Assembly (NCBI RefSeq): GCF_003236395.1
Contig: NZ_POUD01000084.1
Location: forward strand, 1-32,161
Length of the DNA: 32,161 nt
Reading direction: 5' to 3'
Source: Nonomuraea aridisoli
Lineage (GTDB): Bacteria > Actinomycetota > Actinomycetes > Streptosporangiales > Streptosporangiaceae
Shown: piece by piece, positions 7,102-14,736 of the stretch
Layout: every line of letters starts with the position of its first letter
How positions within the stretch are numbered: position 1 is the stretch's first letter
Notes under the pieces: model-generated
The model's database searches: none
Told to the model about the DNA's origin: nothing
What the model saw: the letters and a program-made list of their open reading frames with translations, nothing else
Made by a program: the position numbers and the translations under genes

Positions 7102-7920
7102 ATGACACGAAACCTGACCTGGTTCATCACGGGCGCCTCCCGCGGCCTCGGGAACGTGTGGACGCGGGCGGCGCTGCGGCGTGGCGACCGGGTGGTCGCC
7201 ACCGCGCGGGACGTCGCCGCGCTCAAGCCGCTCGCCGACGAGTTCGGCGACGCTGTCCTCCCCCTGACGCTGGACGTCACCGACCGGCGGGCCGCCTTCG
7301 CCGCGGTGGCGCGGGGCGTCGAGCGGTACGGCGGGATCGACGTGGCCGTCAACAACGCCGGGTACGGCCTGTTCGGAGCAGTGGAGGAGGTCACCGAGGC
7401 CCAGGCGAGGGCGCAACTGGAGACCAACCTCTTCGGCGCGCTCTGGGTCACCCAGGCCGTGCTGCCCGGGATGCGCGAGCGTGGGAGGGGCCACATCCTC
7501 CAGGTGTCGAGCCTCGGCGGCGTCGCCGCGTTCCCGATGCTGGGGCTCTACCACGCGTCCAAGTGGGGCCTGGAGGCGTTCAGCGAGTCGCTCGCCCAGG
7601 AGGCGGCCTCGTCGGGGATCCGGGTGACGATCATCGAGCCCGGCCCGTACGGCACCGACTGGGGCGGGGCATCGGCCGTGCACGCCGAGCCGCTGCCGGC
7701 CTACGACCAGGTGCGGGAGGCGCGCCGGGCCGCCGCCGCGAGCAGGGAGCCGATCGATCCCGAGGTCACCGCGGACGCGGTGCTCGCGGTCGTGGACGCG
7801 GAACGGCCGCCGCCGCGGGTGTTCCTCGGCGGGTACTGCCTGCCGATCGTCGAGCGGGCCTACGCGGACCGCCTGGCCGGCTGGCGGGAGTGGCAGGCGT
7901 TGTCGGAGTCCGCGGGTTGA
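7102..7920 (+). CDS. Short-chain dehydrogenase/reductase (SDR)
   Basis: This is a classical SDR of 272 residues. The cofactor motif TGASRGLG is near residues 10-17, DVTD is the adenine-ring contact, NNAG the structural motif, and the catalytic serine lies in LQVSSLGG with YHASK as the catalytic Tyr-Lys. PGPYGTDW follows. The arginine after the first strand (ATARD) suggests NADP preference. The substrate cannot be deduced. ATG 7102 starts seven codons before the first beta strand. Divergence from the MmyB-type regulator suggests control by it. Confidence 0.88.
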   Translation: MTRNLTWFITGASRGLGNVWTRAALRRGDRVVATARDVAALKPLADEFGDAVLPLTLDVTDRRAAFAAVARGVERYGGIDVAVNNAGYGLFGAVEEVTEAQARAQLETNLFGALWVTQAVLPGMRERGRGHILQVSSLGGVAAFPMLGLYHASKWGLEAFSESLAQEAASSGIRVTIIEPGPYGTDWGGASAVHAEPLPAYDQVREARRAAAASREPIDPEVTADAVLAVVDAERPPPRVFLGGYCLPIVERAYADRLAGWREWQALSESAG

Positions 7921-7948
7921 GGCGTTCTTCGCGGGGCCGACCGGCCGG

Positions 7949-7970
7949 GTTCACGCGCTGGTCAACCCGC
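7949..7970 (+). promoter_or_regulatory. Candidate PHO box (PhoP-binding direct repeat) upstream of phoD
   Basis: Two adjacent 11-nt units, GTTCACGCGCT and GGTCAACCCGC, occur in exact 11-bp register. They match the GTTCA/GGTCA-type direct repeats bound by PhoP in Streptomyces. The site lies 73 bp before the phoD start, and phoD genes are established PhoP targets. The match is by eye, without a scored matrix. Confidence 0.55.
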
Positions 7971-8042
7971 TACCACTCTTGCGCTATGTGCCGATGGTCT
8001 GCTTTGGGGCGTTCTTTCTGTTCTTAGCCGAAGGCTGCCTAA

Positions 8043-9605
8043 ATGACAGACTCTGTGCAAGAGGATGAGGTTCGCCGGGCCGCACAGCACACCCGACGCC
8101 GCTTCCTCACCGTCAGCGGGGCCGCGATGGCGCTCGCGTTCGGTACGAACCTCGCCTCCCGCGCCACCGCCGAGGCCGTGGCGGTCAACCTGCGCTCGGA
8201 CCCGTTCACGCTCGGTGTGGCCTCGGGGGACCCGCTCCCGACGGCGGTGGTGCTCTGGACCCGCCTCGCCCCGGAGATCTTCGACCCGATGGGCGGAATG
8301 CCGGACAAGACGTTCCAGGTCCAGTGGCAGGTGGCGACGGACGAGCGGTTCCGGCACGTCGTACGCGCCGGAACGGCGACCGCCCGGCCGGAGTACCGCC
8401 ACTCGGTACACGTGGACGCCCGCGGCCTGGAGCCGGGCCGGGAGTACTTCTACCGCTTCCGCTCCGGGAACCACCTCAGCCCGGCAGGGCGGACGAAGAC
8501 CGCGCCCGAGCGCCGGGCCTCGGCGCTGCGGTTCGGGATCGCCTCCTGCCAGGCGTACCCGGACGGCTACTACACCGCGTACCGGCACCTGGCGGAGGAG
8601 GACCTCGACGTCCTGCTCTTCCTCGGCGACTACCTGTACGAGAACGCCGTGAACACGGTGGCGGGAGACCGGTTCGACACCTCCGCCGACGTGCCCGACT
8701 TCTTCCAGACCTCGCCGGTCACGCTCGACCAGTACCGGCTGTTCTACTCGCTCTACAAGGCCGACCCCGACCTGCAGGCCGGGCACGCGGCCCTGCCGTG
8801 GATCGTCACCTGGGACGACCACGAGGTCGTGGACAACTACGCCGGCGCGGTCAAGGGCGCCATCCCGACCGCGGACTTCCTCGTGCAGCGCGCCAACGCC
8901 TACCGGGCGTACTGGGAGCACATGCCGCTGCGGACGGAGCAGCTGCCGCAAGGCCCGGACGCCCGGCTGTACCGGCGCTTCGACTTCGGCGACCTGATGC
9001 AGGTCAGCGTGCTCGACACCCGGCAGTACCGCAACGCCGCGCCGAGCCCCACCATCACCGGCGAGGAGCAGATGAACTGGCTGCTCGACGGGCTGGGCGA
9101 GTCGCGGGCGCGCTGGAACGTCATCGCCAACCAGGTGATGATGGCCGAGCAGCGCACCACGCTCACCGACCCGCCCCGGCTCAACGTGGACGCCTGGGAC
9201 GGCTTCACCGAGGACCGCCGGCGGCTCTTCGACGGCATCGTGGAGCGCGGGGTCGAAGGCGTCTGCGTCGTCACCGGCGACACCCACACCAACTACGCCA
9301 ACGACCTGAAGCAGAACTTCGCCGACCCGAACGCGCGGACGGTCGGCGTCGAGTTCGTCGGCACCTCGATCAGCAGCGGACGCGACGGGTTCGACACCAG
9401 CCCCCAGCTGGACCTCCAGCTGCAGGCCAACCCGAACACCAAGTTCGTCAACGGGCAGCGCGGTTACGTCACCTTCGAGGTGAACCGGGACCGGATGCGC
9501 GCCGACTATCGGGTCCTGCCGTACGTGACCCAGCCCGGGGCGCCTGTCTCGACCCGGACCTCCTTTGTCGTCGAGCGGGCCGAGCCCGGCCTGAAGGATG
9601 TGTGA
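8043..9605 (+). CDS. phoD: Secreted alkaline phosphatase/phosphodiesterase PhoD
   Basis: The 520-residue PhoD-family enzyme releases phosphate from extracellular esters. A Tat signal (HTRRRFLTVSGAAMALAFG, residues 16-34, cleavage near ATA-EAV) should export it folded. A PhoD N-terminal beta domain (about 50-155) precedes the catalytic domain. Metal-site motifs visible are C169 in IASCQAYPDGYY, LFLGDYLYEN (192-201), VTWDDHEVVDNY (255-266) and VVTGDTHTNYAN near 410. In the family these bind Fe(III) and Ca ions. A PHO-box-like repeat upstream suggests phosphate-starvation control. The discoidin-domain gene begins 2 bp after the stop, so the two are very likely co-translated. Confidence 0.92.
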   Translation: MTDSVQEDEVRRAAQHTRRRFLTVSGAAMALAFGTNLASRATAEAVAVNLRSDPFTLGVASGDPLPTAVVLWTRLAPEIFDPMGGMPDKTFQVQWQVATDERFRHVVRAGTATARPEYRHSVHVDARGLEPGREYFYRFRSGNHLSPAGRTKTAPERRASALRFGIASCQAYPDGYYTAYRHLAEEDLDVLLFLGDYLYENAVNTVAGDRFDTSADVPDFFQTSPVTLDQYRLFYSLYKADPDLQAGHAALPWIVTWDDHEVVDNYAGAVKGAIPTADFLVQRANAYRAYWEHMPLRTEQLPQGPDARLYRRFDFGDLMQVSVLDTRQYRNAAPSPTITGEEQMNWLLDGLGESRARWNVIANQVMMAEQRTTLTDPPRLNVDAWDGFTEDRRRLFDGIVERGVEGVCVVTGDTHTNYANDLKQNFADPNARTVGVEFVGTSISSGRDGFDTSPQLDLQLQANPNTKFVNGQRGYVTFEVNRDRMRADYRVLPYVTQPGAPVSTRTSFVVERAEPGLKDV

Positions 9606-9607
9606 CG

Positions 9608-10489
9608 ATGACCCGTCTCCCCTCCGCGCGCCGCGCGTGGAATGTGCCGGCGGTCCTGGTGGCGGCGGCGGTCCTCATGGCGGCCCCGGCGTACGCGAGC
9701 GCTCCAGGTCACGGGAGGCCGCCCGGGGAGCCGGCCGTCCAGGTCACGATCGGCTCGCCGGAGCTGGACATCGCCACCGGCCAGTGCGCCGGCGCCCCGA
9801 TCACGGTGCGGCTGACCAACCCGGGTGAGCAGGCCGTCTACGCCGACGCCACGCTGTCGGCGCCCGACGACCTCGTCCTGCAGCGCACCATGATCTCGAC
9901 GTATCTGCCGGCGGGTTACACCGCCCAGGTCGCCGTCCCGGTGATGGCGCCGCTGGAGACCGAGCCGGGGACGTACCCGGTCAAGGTCTCGGCGGGCCGG
10001 TCGACGGCGAGCGCGTCGGTGGCCGTGACCGCCACGGCGCCCGACCCGAGCGGCAACCTCGCCCGGTCGGCGTCGAAGATCTCCGCGTCCAGCGTCCACT
10101 CGGGGTACCCGCTCTGCGGCGCCGTCGACGGCGACACCGACAGCGAGCACTGGGGCACCTCCACCGGCTGGAACGACGGCAACTCGACCATCTGGCCGGA
10201 CTGGTTCGAGCTGCAGTGGAACGAGCCGCAGACCGTCGGTCGCGTCACCCTGCACACCCTCAACAGCACGCGGTACCCGGTCGCCCGCTACGGGCTGAAG
10301 GACTGGGACGTCCAGACGCTCGTGGACGGCCAGTGGAAGACCATCGCCTCGGTGCGCGGCAACACCCAGGGGGTCGTCGACACGGCCTTCGAGCCCGTGC
10401 GGACGAACGCCCTGCGGGTGCTGCTGCTGGCGGGCAACGGCGGCAACGACTACTCCCGCATCGTCGAAGTCCAGGCGTTCGCCTCCTGA
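9608..10489 (+). CDS. Secreted discoidin (F5/8 type C) domain protein
   Basis: The 293-residue protein has a Sec-type signal (RRAWNVPAVLVAAAVLMAAPAYA). A beta-sandwich-like region of about 110 residues follows (VRLTNPGEQAVYADATLSAP). A C-terminal discoidin/F5-F8C-like module begins near NLARSASKISASSVHSGYP and runs through WPDWFELQWNEPQTVGRVTLHT to the final VEVQAFAS. Such modules usually bind carbohydrate or lipid surfaces. No catalytic motif is seen. ATG 9608 follows the phoD stop by 2 bp, which implies an accessory role for PhoD, perhaps anchoring it or its substrate at the wall. That role is inferred from linkage only. Confidence 0.75.
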   Translation: MTRLPSARRAWNVPAVLVAAAVLMAAPAYASAPGHGRPPGEPAVQVTIGSPELDIATGQCAGAPITVRLTNPGEQAVYADATLSAPDDLVLQRTMISTYLPAGYTAQVAVPVMAPLETEPGTYPVKVSAGRSTASASVAVTATAPDPSGNLARSASKISASSVHSGYPLCGAVDGDTDSEHWGTSTGWNDGNSTIWPDWFELQWNEPQTVGRVTLHTLNSTRYPVARYGLKDWDVQTLVDGQWKTIASVRGNTQGVVDTAFEPVRTNALRVLLLAGNGGNDYSRIVEVQAFAS

Positions 10490-10503
10490 TTGGAGGAAAG
10501 GTC

Positions 10504-10531
10504 TTCACTGTGTGTAGTGGTCAACTACTAT
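10504..10531 (+). promoter_or_regulatory. Candidate promoter of the small secreted protein gene
   Basis: TTCACT (10504-10509) and TACTAT (10526-10531) are spaced 16 bp. The -10 matches TANNNT. The spacer carries GTAGT-GGTCA-ACTAC, a small inverted repeat touching the -10. Hairpin-forming AAGGGG...CCCCTT (10540-10565) would then lie at the 5' end of the transcript. Confidence 0.4.
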
Positions 10532-10539
10532 CTGTGACC

Positions 10540-10565
10540 AAGGGGTGGCAAAGAAACGGCCCCTT
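10540..10565 (+). other. Short hairpin between the discoidin gene and the small secreted gene
   Basis: AAGGGG (10540-10545) and CCCCTT (10560-10565) can pair across a 14-nt loop, with one further inner pair possible. No T run follows. It may be a 5' stabiliser of the downstream mRNA or a weak terminator of the phoD operon. Confidence 0.35.
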
Positions 10566-10585
10566 GATCTCACAGGAGGTTGACC

Positions 10586-10876
10586 ATGCGACGTATCTCC
10601 ATGATCCTCTGCCCGCTCGCCGTGGCGGCCGCGCTGGCCGTCCCGCAGGCCGCGCAGGCGGCGGAGGGTGTGCTGATCATCAACGAGGAGTCGTTCGTCG
10701 ATCCCAGCGGTTGCTATCCGATCAGCGGGGACCCGCTCTACATCACCAACAGGACCGACACCCCGGTGTACGTGCACTACGGCGAGAACTGCACGGGCGC
10801 CATCGTGACGGTGGTCGGCGCCGGTGAGTCGCAGGCGTCCCAGCACGAGGAGGGCAAGAGCTTCCGCATCAGGTAG
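10586..10876 (+). CDS. Small secreted protein of unknown function
   Basis: The 96-residue product has a clear Sec signal peptide (MRRISMILCPLAVAAALAVP, with AQA-AEG as probable cleavage site). The mature part has about 70 residues with only two cysteines (in PSGCYPISG and GENCTG), likely one disulfide. Alternating hydrophobic residues (YITNRTDTPVYVHYG, TVVGAGES) suggest a small beta fold. A strong ribosome binding site AGGAGG ends 6 bp before ATG 10586, which decides against the upstream TTG at 10580. It has its own promoter-like elements and is followed by a strong terminator, so it is probably monocistronic and well expressed. I do not recognise a family. Confidence 0.75.
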   Translation: MRRISMILCPLAVAAALAVPQAAQAAEGVLIINEESFVDPSGCYPISGDPLYITNRTDTPVYVHYGENCTGAIVTVVGAGESQASQHEEGKSFRIR

Positions 10877-10881
10877 GGACC

Positions 10882-10948
10882 GCCCTGGACCGCACCCAGG
10901 GCGCGGCGCCCTCTGCTCCCCTTTCGAGGGGGTAGGGGGCGCCTTTTT
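10882..10948 (+). terminator. Tandem hairpins with T tract after the small secreted gene
   Basis: A first stem, GCCCTGG (10882-10888) with CCAGGGC (10896-10902), is followed by a longer imperfect stem from GGCGCC (10905-10910) to GGCGCC (10938-10943). TTTTT ends it at 10944-10948. The second is a good intrinsic terminator, oriented for the plus strand. Confidence 0.8.
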
Positions 10949-10952
10949 GCGT

Positions 10953-11008
10953 GTTTGACACCACTGTCATCTTGTGCGAGCCTGTCAAAGATGACAACGG
11001 TGTCAAAC
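10953..11008. promoter_or_regulatory. Long inverted-repeat operator region of the MFS gene
   Basis: Arms of 21 bp (10953-10973 and 10988-11008) are complementary at 19 positions around a 14-nt centre. Each arm contains a GACA-N4-TGTC box: GACACCACTGTC (10957-10968) and GACAACGGTGTC (10993-11004). TTGACA (10955-10960), a perfect -35 sequence, lies in the left arm, but I see no good -10 at 16-18 bp. The second box recurs exactly at 17253-17264 before the EamA gene. This looks like a double operator for a dimeric repressor. Confidence 0.65.
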
Positions 11009-11075
11009 ATGCGTGTTCTGCCGCATGGACGCCGGACCCTCAGCGTCACTCACCCCGAACCCCCGAGGAAGTTCT

Positions 11076-12302
11076 GTGCGGCAGTCAGTCAACGAAGCGC
11101 CACCGGAGGCCACCGGCGCGGCGCGGCGCGGGTCCACGGTGTTGGTGGCCGTCAGCGTGATTCTGCTGGCGGTGAACCTGCGCCCGGCCCTGGTCGCGGT
11201 CTCCCCGCTGCTCGGCAACATCCGGGCGGACACCGGCATGTCCGCCACCACGGCGGGGCTGCTGACGACGCTGCCGGTGGTGTGCTTCGGCGTTCTGTCG
11301 CCGTTCGCGCCGCGGATCGGCGACCGGCTGGGGGCGAACGTCGCCCTGTTGCTCGCGATGGTGGTGCTCGTGGCCGGCACGGCCCTGCGGCTGCTGCCCT
11401 CGATGACCGCCCTGCTGCTCGGCAGCGTCGTCATCGGCCTGGCCCTCGCCGTGGCGAACGTGCTGCTGCCCAGCGTCATCAAGCGGGAGTTCCCGTCGAG
11501 GGCCGCGCTCATGTCCGGGGTCTACTCGATGTCGATGTTCGGCGGGGCCGCGCTCGCCGCCGGGGTGACGGTGCCCGTCCAGCACGCCGCCGACCTCGGC
11601 TGGCGAGCCGCGCTGGCGTTCTGGGGGCTGCTCGGCGTGGCGGGCGTGCTCGTGTGGTTGCCGCAGGTGTCGCGCCGTGCCGGCGCGCCGGCACGGGTGG
11701 CGGAGAACCGGCCGGTACGGGGGCTGTGGCGGCACCCCGTGGCCTGGGCGGTCGCCGTGTTCTTCACGGGGACGACGCTGATCTTCTACGCCTCGTCCGC
11801 CTGGCTGCCCACCATGCTGACCGACGCCGGCCTGCCGAGCGGCACGGCCGGCTGGATGCTCTCGTTCATGAGCCTGGTGGCGATCGCCGGGGCGTTCTTC
11901 ACGCCGATCCTGACCGGGCGCAACGTGCCGTCCGGAGTGCTCGTGGTGCTGAGCGCGCTGCTGACCATGGCGGGGTTCGCCGGCGTTCTGACGGCCCCGG
12001 AGACCGCGACGTACCTGTGGATGGCGCTGCTCGGGCTCGGGCAGGGCGCGATGCTCAGCCTGTCGGTGCTGTTCTTCGTGCTGCGCGCCCCGGACGCCCG
12101 GCACACGGCGCAGTTGTCCAGCATGTCGCAGTGTGCCGGGTACATCCTCGGCTCTGTCGGCCCCTCCGCCGTGGGCGCCGTCCACCAGTGGACCGGCGAC
12201 TGGACCGTGCCGTTGGTCGTCCTGATCGTGCTGGGGATTCCGATGATCTGGTCGGGGCTGGGTTCGGCCCGGAAGCGCTACGCGTCGTACGAGATCACCT
12301 GA
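11076..12302 (+). CDS. MFS transporter, CynX/NimT family
   Basis: The 408-residue, roughly 12-helix membrane protein has the family opening VILLAVNLRPALVAVSPLLG, then TGLLTTLPVVCFG-like helix 2 and the loop FAPRIGDRLGANVAL, the MFS A-motif region. CynX/NimT members include cyanate and 2-nitroimidazole transporters, and substrates of most actinobacterial copies are unknown. GTG 11076 was chosen because GAGGAA ends 5 bp upstream; in-frame codons further up (11013) add a non-hydrophobic extension. A long inverted repeat 68 bp before the start suggests tight repression, and a shared box links it to the EamA-GntR operon. Confidence 0.88.
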   Translation: MRQSVNEAPPEATGAARRGSTVLVAVSVILLAVNLRPALVAVSPLLGNIRADTGMSATTAGLLTTLPVVCFGVLSPFAPRIGDRLGANVALLLAMVVLVAGTALRLLPSMTALLLGSVVIGLALAVANVLLPSVIKREFPSRAALMSGVYSMSMFGGAALAAGVTVPVQHAADLGWRAALAFWGLLGVAGVLVWLPQVSRRAGAPARVAENRPVRGLWRHPVAWAVAVFFTGTTLIFYASSAWLPTMLTDAGLPSGTAGWMLSFMSLVAIAGAFFTPILTGRNVPSGVLVVLSALLTMAGFAGVLTAPETATYLWMALLGLGQGAMLSLSVLFFVLRAPDARHTAQLSSMSQCAGYILGSVGPSAVGAVHQWTGDWTVPLVVLIVLGIPMIWSGLGSARKRYASYEIT

Positions 12303-12316
12303 AGGTATGCGGGGGG

Positions 12317-12331
12317 TGTCATTTCATGACA
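12317..12331. promoter_or_regulatory. Perfect palindrome TGTCATTTCATGACA before the phytase-like gene
   Basis: Arms TGTCAT and ATGACA flank TTC. The site lies 15 bp after the MFS stop and 80 bp before the next start, so it probably belongs to the phytase-like gene. The half-sites TGTCAT/ATGACA also occur inside the MFS operator arms, so one regulator might see both. Confidence 0.45.
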
Positions 12332-12410
12332 AATCCCGCTGTGGTTTGATCGACCCTGCCGCGGGGGCGGGGGCCCGTGCGGATTTCGTTCTCAGGGGGA
12401 TGTGTTCTCG

Positions 12411-13508
12411 ATGATCAAAAGTGTCGTCCGCCGATTCGCCGTCGCGGCGGTCGCCGGAGCGTTGAGCGCCACCGGCGCGGCGAGCGCCGCGCACGCCGCC
12501 ACCGCGGGTGAACCCCGCGAGGCCGCCTGCCCGCCCTCGGCCACCGCCGTCGGCTTCAGCGACGCGCTCGACAAGATCACGATCGGCGCCACCAAGGTCG
12601 GCGGCCTGTCGGCGCTCGCCTACGACCGGGTCTCCCGGGAGTACGTCAGCGTGGAGGACCGCAGCGGCACCGACGCCGCGCGCCTGTTCTTCTTCCGCGA
12701 CCCCGCCAAGCCGGAGATCACCCGGTCGCTCCCGCTGACCAAGCAGGACGGCACCGCCTACGACGTCGGCAACTTCGACGGCGAGGGCGTGGCCGTGCTG
12801 CCGGACGGCGACTACCTGGTCAGCTCGGAGACCGAGCCGTCGATCATGATCTTCGACCGTTCGGGCAGGCAGCGCGGCTCGCTGGAGGTACCGGCCCGCT
12901 TCCGGATCGCCCCGAACGGGGAAGGCGCCGACAACGCCGGGCTGGAGGGGCTGAGCGTCTCGCCGGACGGCCGGTACGTGTTCGCCGCGATGGAGGGCAC
13001 ACTGAGCGGCGACAAGCCCGCCACCGGGGAAGGCGTCTGGCGGCGCCTGCTGGTGTACCGGGCCGAGCACGACGGCGGCTACGCGCTCACCCGCCAGATC
13101 GGCTACCGCGTCGACCCCGGCAACCGCATCGCCGAGGTCGCGGCCTACGGTGACGGGCGGCTCCTCGTCATGGAGGCGGCCTACGACGCGGCCATGGGCA
13201 ACTCCGTCCGGCTGTACGCCGTGCGCGGCGCGGACCGGGCCTCCGACGTGAGCGCGGTGCGCGACCTGTCCGCCGCGCCGTCGCAGGCCGTCGTACGCAA
13301 GAAGCTCGTCTCCGACCTGGTGCACTGCCCGTCGCTGGGAGCCACCAGCCCCGAACCGCAGACCAACCCCCTCATGGACAACTACGAAGGGCTGCAGGTG
13401 GACGTGTCCGACGGCCGGCACCGCGCCCGGCTCCACCTCATCAGCGACGACAACTTCAACGCCCTCCAGGTCACGCGGGTCCTGACCCTCACCGCCCGCC
13501 TGCCCTGA
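12411..13508 (+). CDS. Secreted esterase-like/phytase-like beta-propeller protein
   Basis: The 365-residue product has a Sec signal (MIKSVVRRFAVAAVAGALSA, cleavage near AHA-AT). The core fits the Phytase-like (esterase-like activity of phytase) family: LSALAYDRVSREYVSVEDRSG, NFDGEGVAVLPDGDYLVSSE, NAGLEGLSVSPDGRYVFAAM and the late NYEGLQV followed by LISDDNF. These repeated acidic-loop motifs form a propeller with a metal-binding centre. The family is annotated from sequence, and true phytase activity is rarely shown. ATG 12411 is favoured over GTG 12402 because AGGGGGA lies 10 bp before it. Sitting near phoD, it may take part in extracellular phosphate scavenging (inference). Confidence 0.82.
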   Translation: MIKSVVRRFAVAAVAGALSATGAASAAHAATAGEPREAACPPSATAVGFSDALDKITIGATKVGGLSALAYDRVSREYVSVEDRSGTDAARLFFFRDPAKPEITRSLPLTKQDGTAYDVGNFDGEGVAVLPDGDYLVSSETEPSIMIFDRSGRQRGSLEVPARFRIAPNGEGADNAGLEGLSVSPDGRYVFAAMEGTLSGDKPATGEGVWRRLLVYRAEHDGGYALTRQIGYRVDPGNRIAEVAAYGDGRLLVMEAAYDAAMGNSVRLYAVRGADRASDVSAVRDLSAAPSQAVVRKKLVSDLVHCPSLGATSPEPQTNPLMDNYEGLQVDVSDGRHRARLHLISDDNFNALQVTRVLTLTARLP

Positions 13509-13536
13509 CGGCTTCCCGTACGCGTCGCCGCCTTCG

Positions 13537-13574
13537 CCGGCGCGGACGCCAGGGGCACCCGGCGTCCGCGCCGG
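13537..13574 (+). terminator. Strong 14-bp hairpin after the phytase-like gene
   Basis: CCGGCGCGGACGCC (13537-13550) and GGCGTCCGCGCCGG (13561-13574) are perfectly complementary around a 10-nt loop. No T run follows, as is common for actinomycete terminators. It separates the phytase-like gene from the capA-like gene. Confidence 0.65.
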
Positions 13575-13595
13575 TCCAGGTGATTAGCTGGACGT

Positions 13596-14564
13596 GTGGC
13601 CGTCACGGTGGCGCTGGCCGGAGACACGATGCTCGGGCGCGGAGTGGCCGAGCGGATCGACCACGCCCCTGACGTGCGGCGGTTCTTCTCCGGCGACGTA
13701 CGCGCGCTGGTGGCCGGGGCCGACCTCTTCCTGCTCAACCTGGAGTGCTGCGTCTCCGACCGCGGGGAGCCCTGGCCGGCCCCCGGCAAGCCGTTCTTCT
13801 TCCGCGCCCCGCCGCAGGCCGCCGACCTGCTGGCGGAGCTCGGCGTCGGCTGCGTCACGCTGGCCAACAACCACGCGCTCGACTACGGCTACGACGCGCT
13901 GGCCGACACGTTCGCCCATCTGTCCCGGGCGGGCATCCGGTACGTGGGCGCGGGGGCGTGCGACGCGGCCGCCCACCGTCCGGCCGTGCTGACCGCCGGC
14001 GGGCTGCGGCTCGGCGTCGTCGGCTTCAGCGACCACCCCTCCGACTTCGCGGCCCGCGCCGACCGCCCCGGCATCGCGTACGCGCGGCCGGCCGGGCGCG
14101 GGCTGCCGCCCTGGCTGCAGGAGACCCTCGCCGGGCTGCGCCCGCAGGCGGACGTGGTGCTGGCGACGCCGCACTGGGGGCCCAACATGGTCGCCGAGCC
14201 CCGCGCCGCGGTGCGAGCCACGGCCGCCGCGCTGCTGGCGGCGGGCGCCGACCTGGTGGCCGGCCATTCCGCGCACGTCTTCCACGGCGTGGCCCCGCCC
14301 GTCCTGTACGACCTGGGCGACTTCATCGACGACTACGCCGTGGACCCGTACCTGCGCAACGACCTCAGCCTGCTGTGGCTCGTCACCCTCGACGTACGCG
14401 GCCCCGTCCGGGTGACGGCCTTCCCCCTCAAACTGGACTACACCTTCACCCGCCTGGCCGACCCCGCCGACCGCATCTGGATCCGCGACCGCCTCGCCAC
14501 CGCCTGCGCCGCGATGGGCACCCACGTCCACGACGAAGGCACCTCCATCACCATCGACCTCTGA
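13596..14564 (+). CDS. CapA-family metallophosphoesterase-like protein
   Basis: The 322-residue protein has the CapA/PGA_cap signature: VALAGDTMLGRGVAERI at the N-terminus, LFLLNLECCVSDRG, VTLANNHALDYG, ATPHWGPNM, GADLVAGHSAHVFHG and LYDLGDFIDDY. These are the D/N/H metal ligands of the calcineurin-like fold in poly-gamma-glutamate capsule proteins. No signal peptide or membrane anchor is seen, unlike Bacillus CapA, so it is probably cytoplasmic with unknown substrate. The start is GTG 13596, which places GDTML close to the N-terminus. A gene-end scar follows directly at 14565. Confidence 0.85.
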   Translation: MAVTVALAGDTMLGRGVAERIDHAPDVRRFFSGDVRALVAGADLFLLNLECCVSDRGEPWPAPGKPFFFRAPPQAADLLAELGVGCVTLANNHALDYGYDALADTFAHLSRAGIRYVGAGACDAAAHRPAVLTAGGLRLGVVGFSDHPSDFAARADRPGIAYARPAGRGLPPWLQETLAGLRPQADVVLATPHWGPNMVAEPRAAVRATAAALLAAGADLVAGHSAHVFHGVAPPVLYDLGDFIDDYAVDPYLRNDLSLLWLVTLDVRGPVRVTAFPLKLDYTFTRLADPADRIWIRDRLATACAAMGTHVHDEGTSITIDL

Positions 14565-14565
14565 C

Positions 14566-14736
14566 CCTCTGTCGAGAAACCCGCGGGCGGTGGCCGAACG
14601 CGCGGCGCGCCTGGGACGGGTGCGCGTCACCCACCGTGACGCCCCTGACTTCTACCTCACGGCGGCGGACCGCGAAGAGGAACACGAGCGTACGCTGACC
14701 GCGGCGTCCCGGCTGTTCCTCGCCTTGCTGAATCGC
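14566..14736 (+). pseudogene. Remnant of a Phd/YefM-like antitoxin gene
   Basis: The frame reads LSRNPRAVAERA, then GRVRVTHRDAPDFYLTAADR and LTAASRLFLALLN. This resembles the Phd-type antitoxins of actinomycetes (SRNP-AVAERA, then a V-TRRGAPDLVLT-type strand and a helical tail). The expected N-terminal start lies before 14566 but the capA-like stop codon is there, so the 5' end is lost. The frame stays open through 14931 from GTG 14590, but after about codon 49 it is out of register with a second remnant. It is probably a fossil rather than a working gene. Confidence 0.5.

Noticed and set aside
5532..7496. A minus-strand open frame of about 650 codons
   Set aside because: It runs antisense to the CPT-like kinase and SDR genes and in another frame through the MmyB-type regulator. 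The product is Pro/Arg-rich low complexity without any motif.
10504..10585. A riboswitch upstream of the small secreted protein
   Set aside because: Only one simple hairpin and a small inverted repeat are present. I see no conserved riboswitch core, and the gene is not a metabolite transporter or enzyme.
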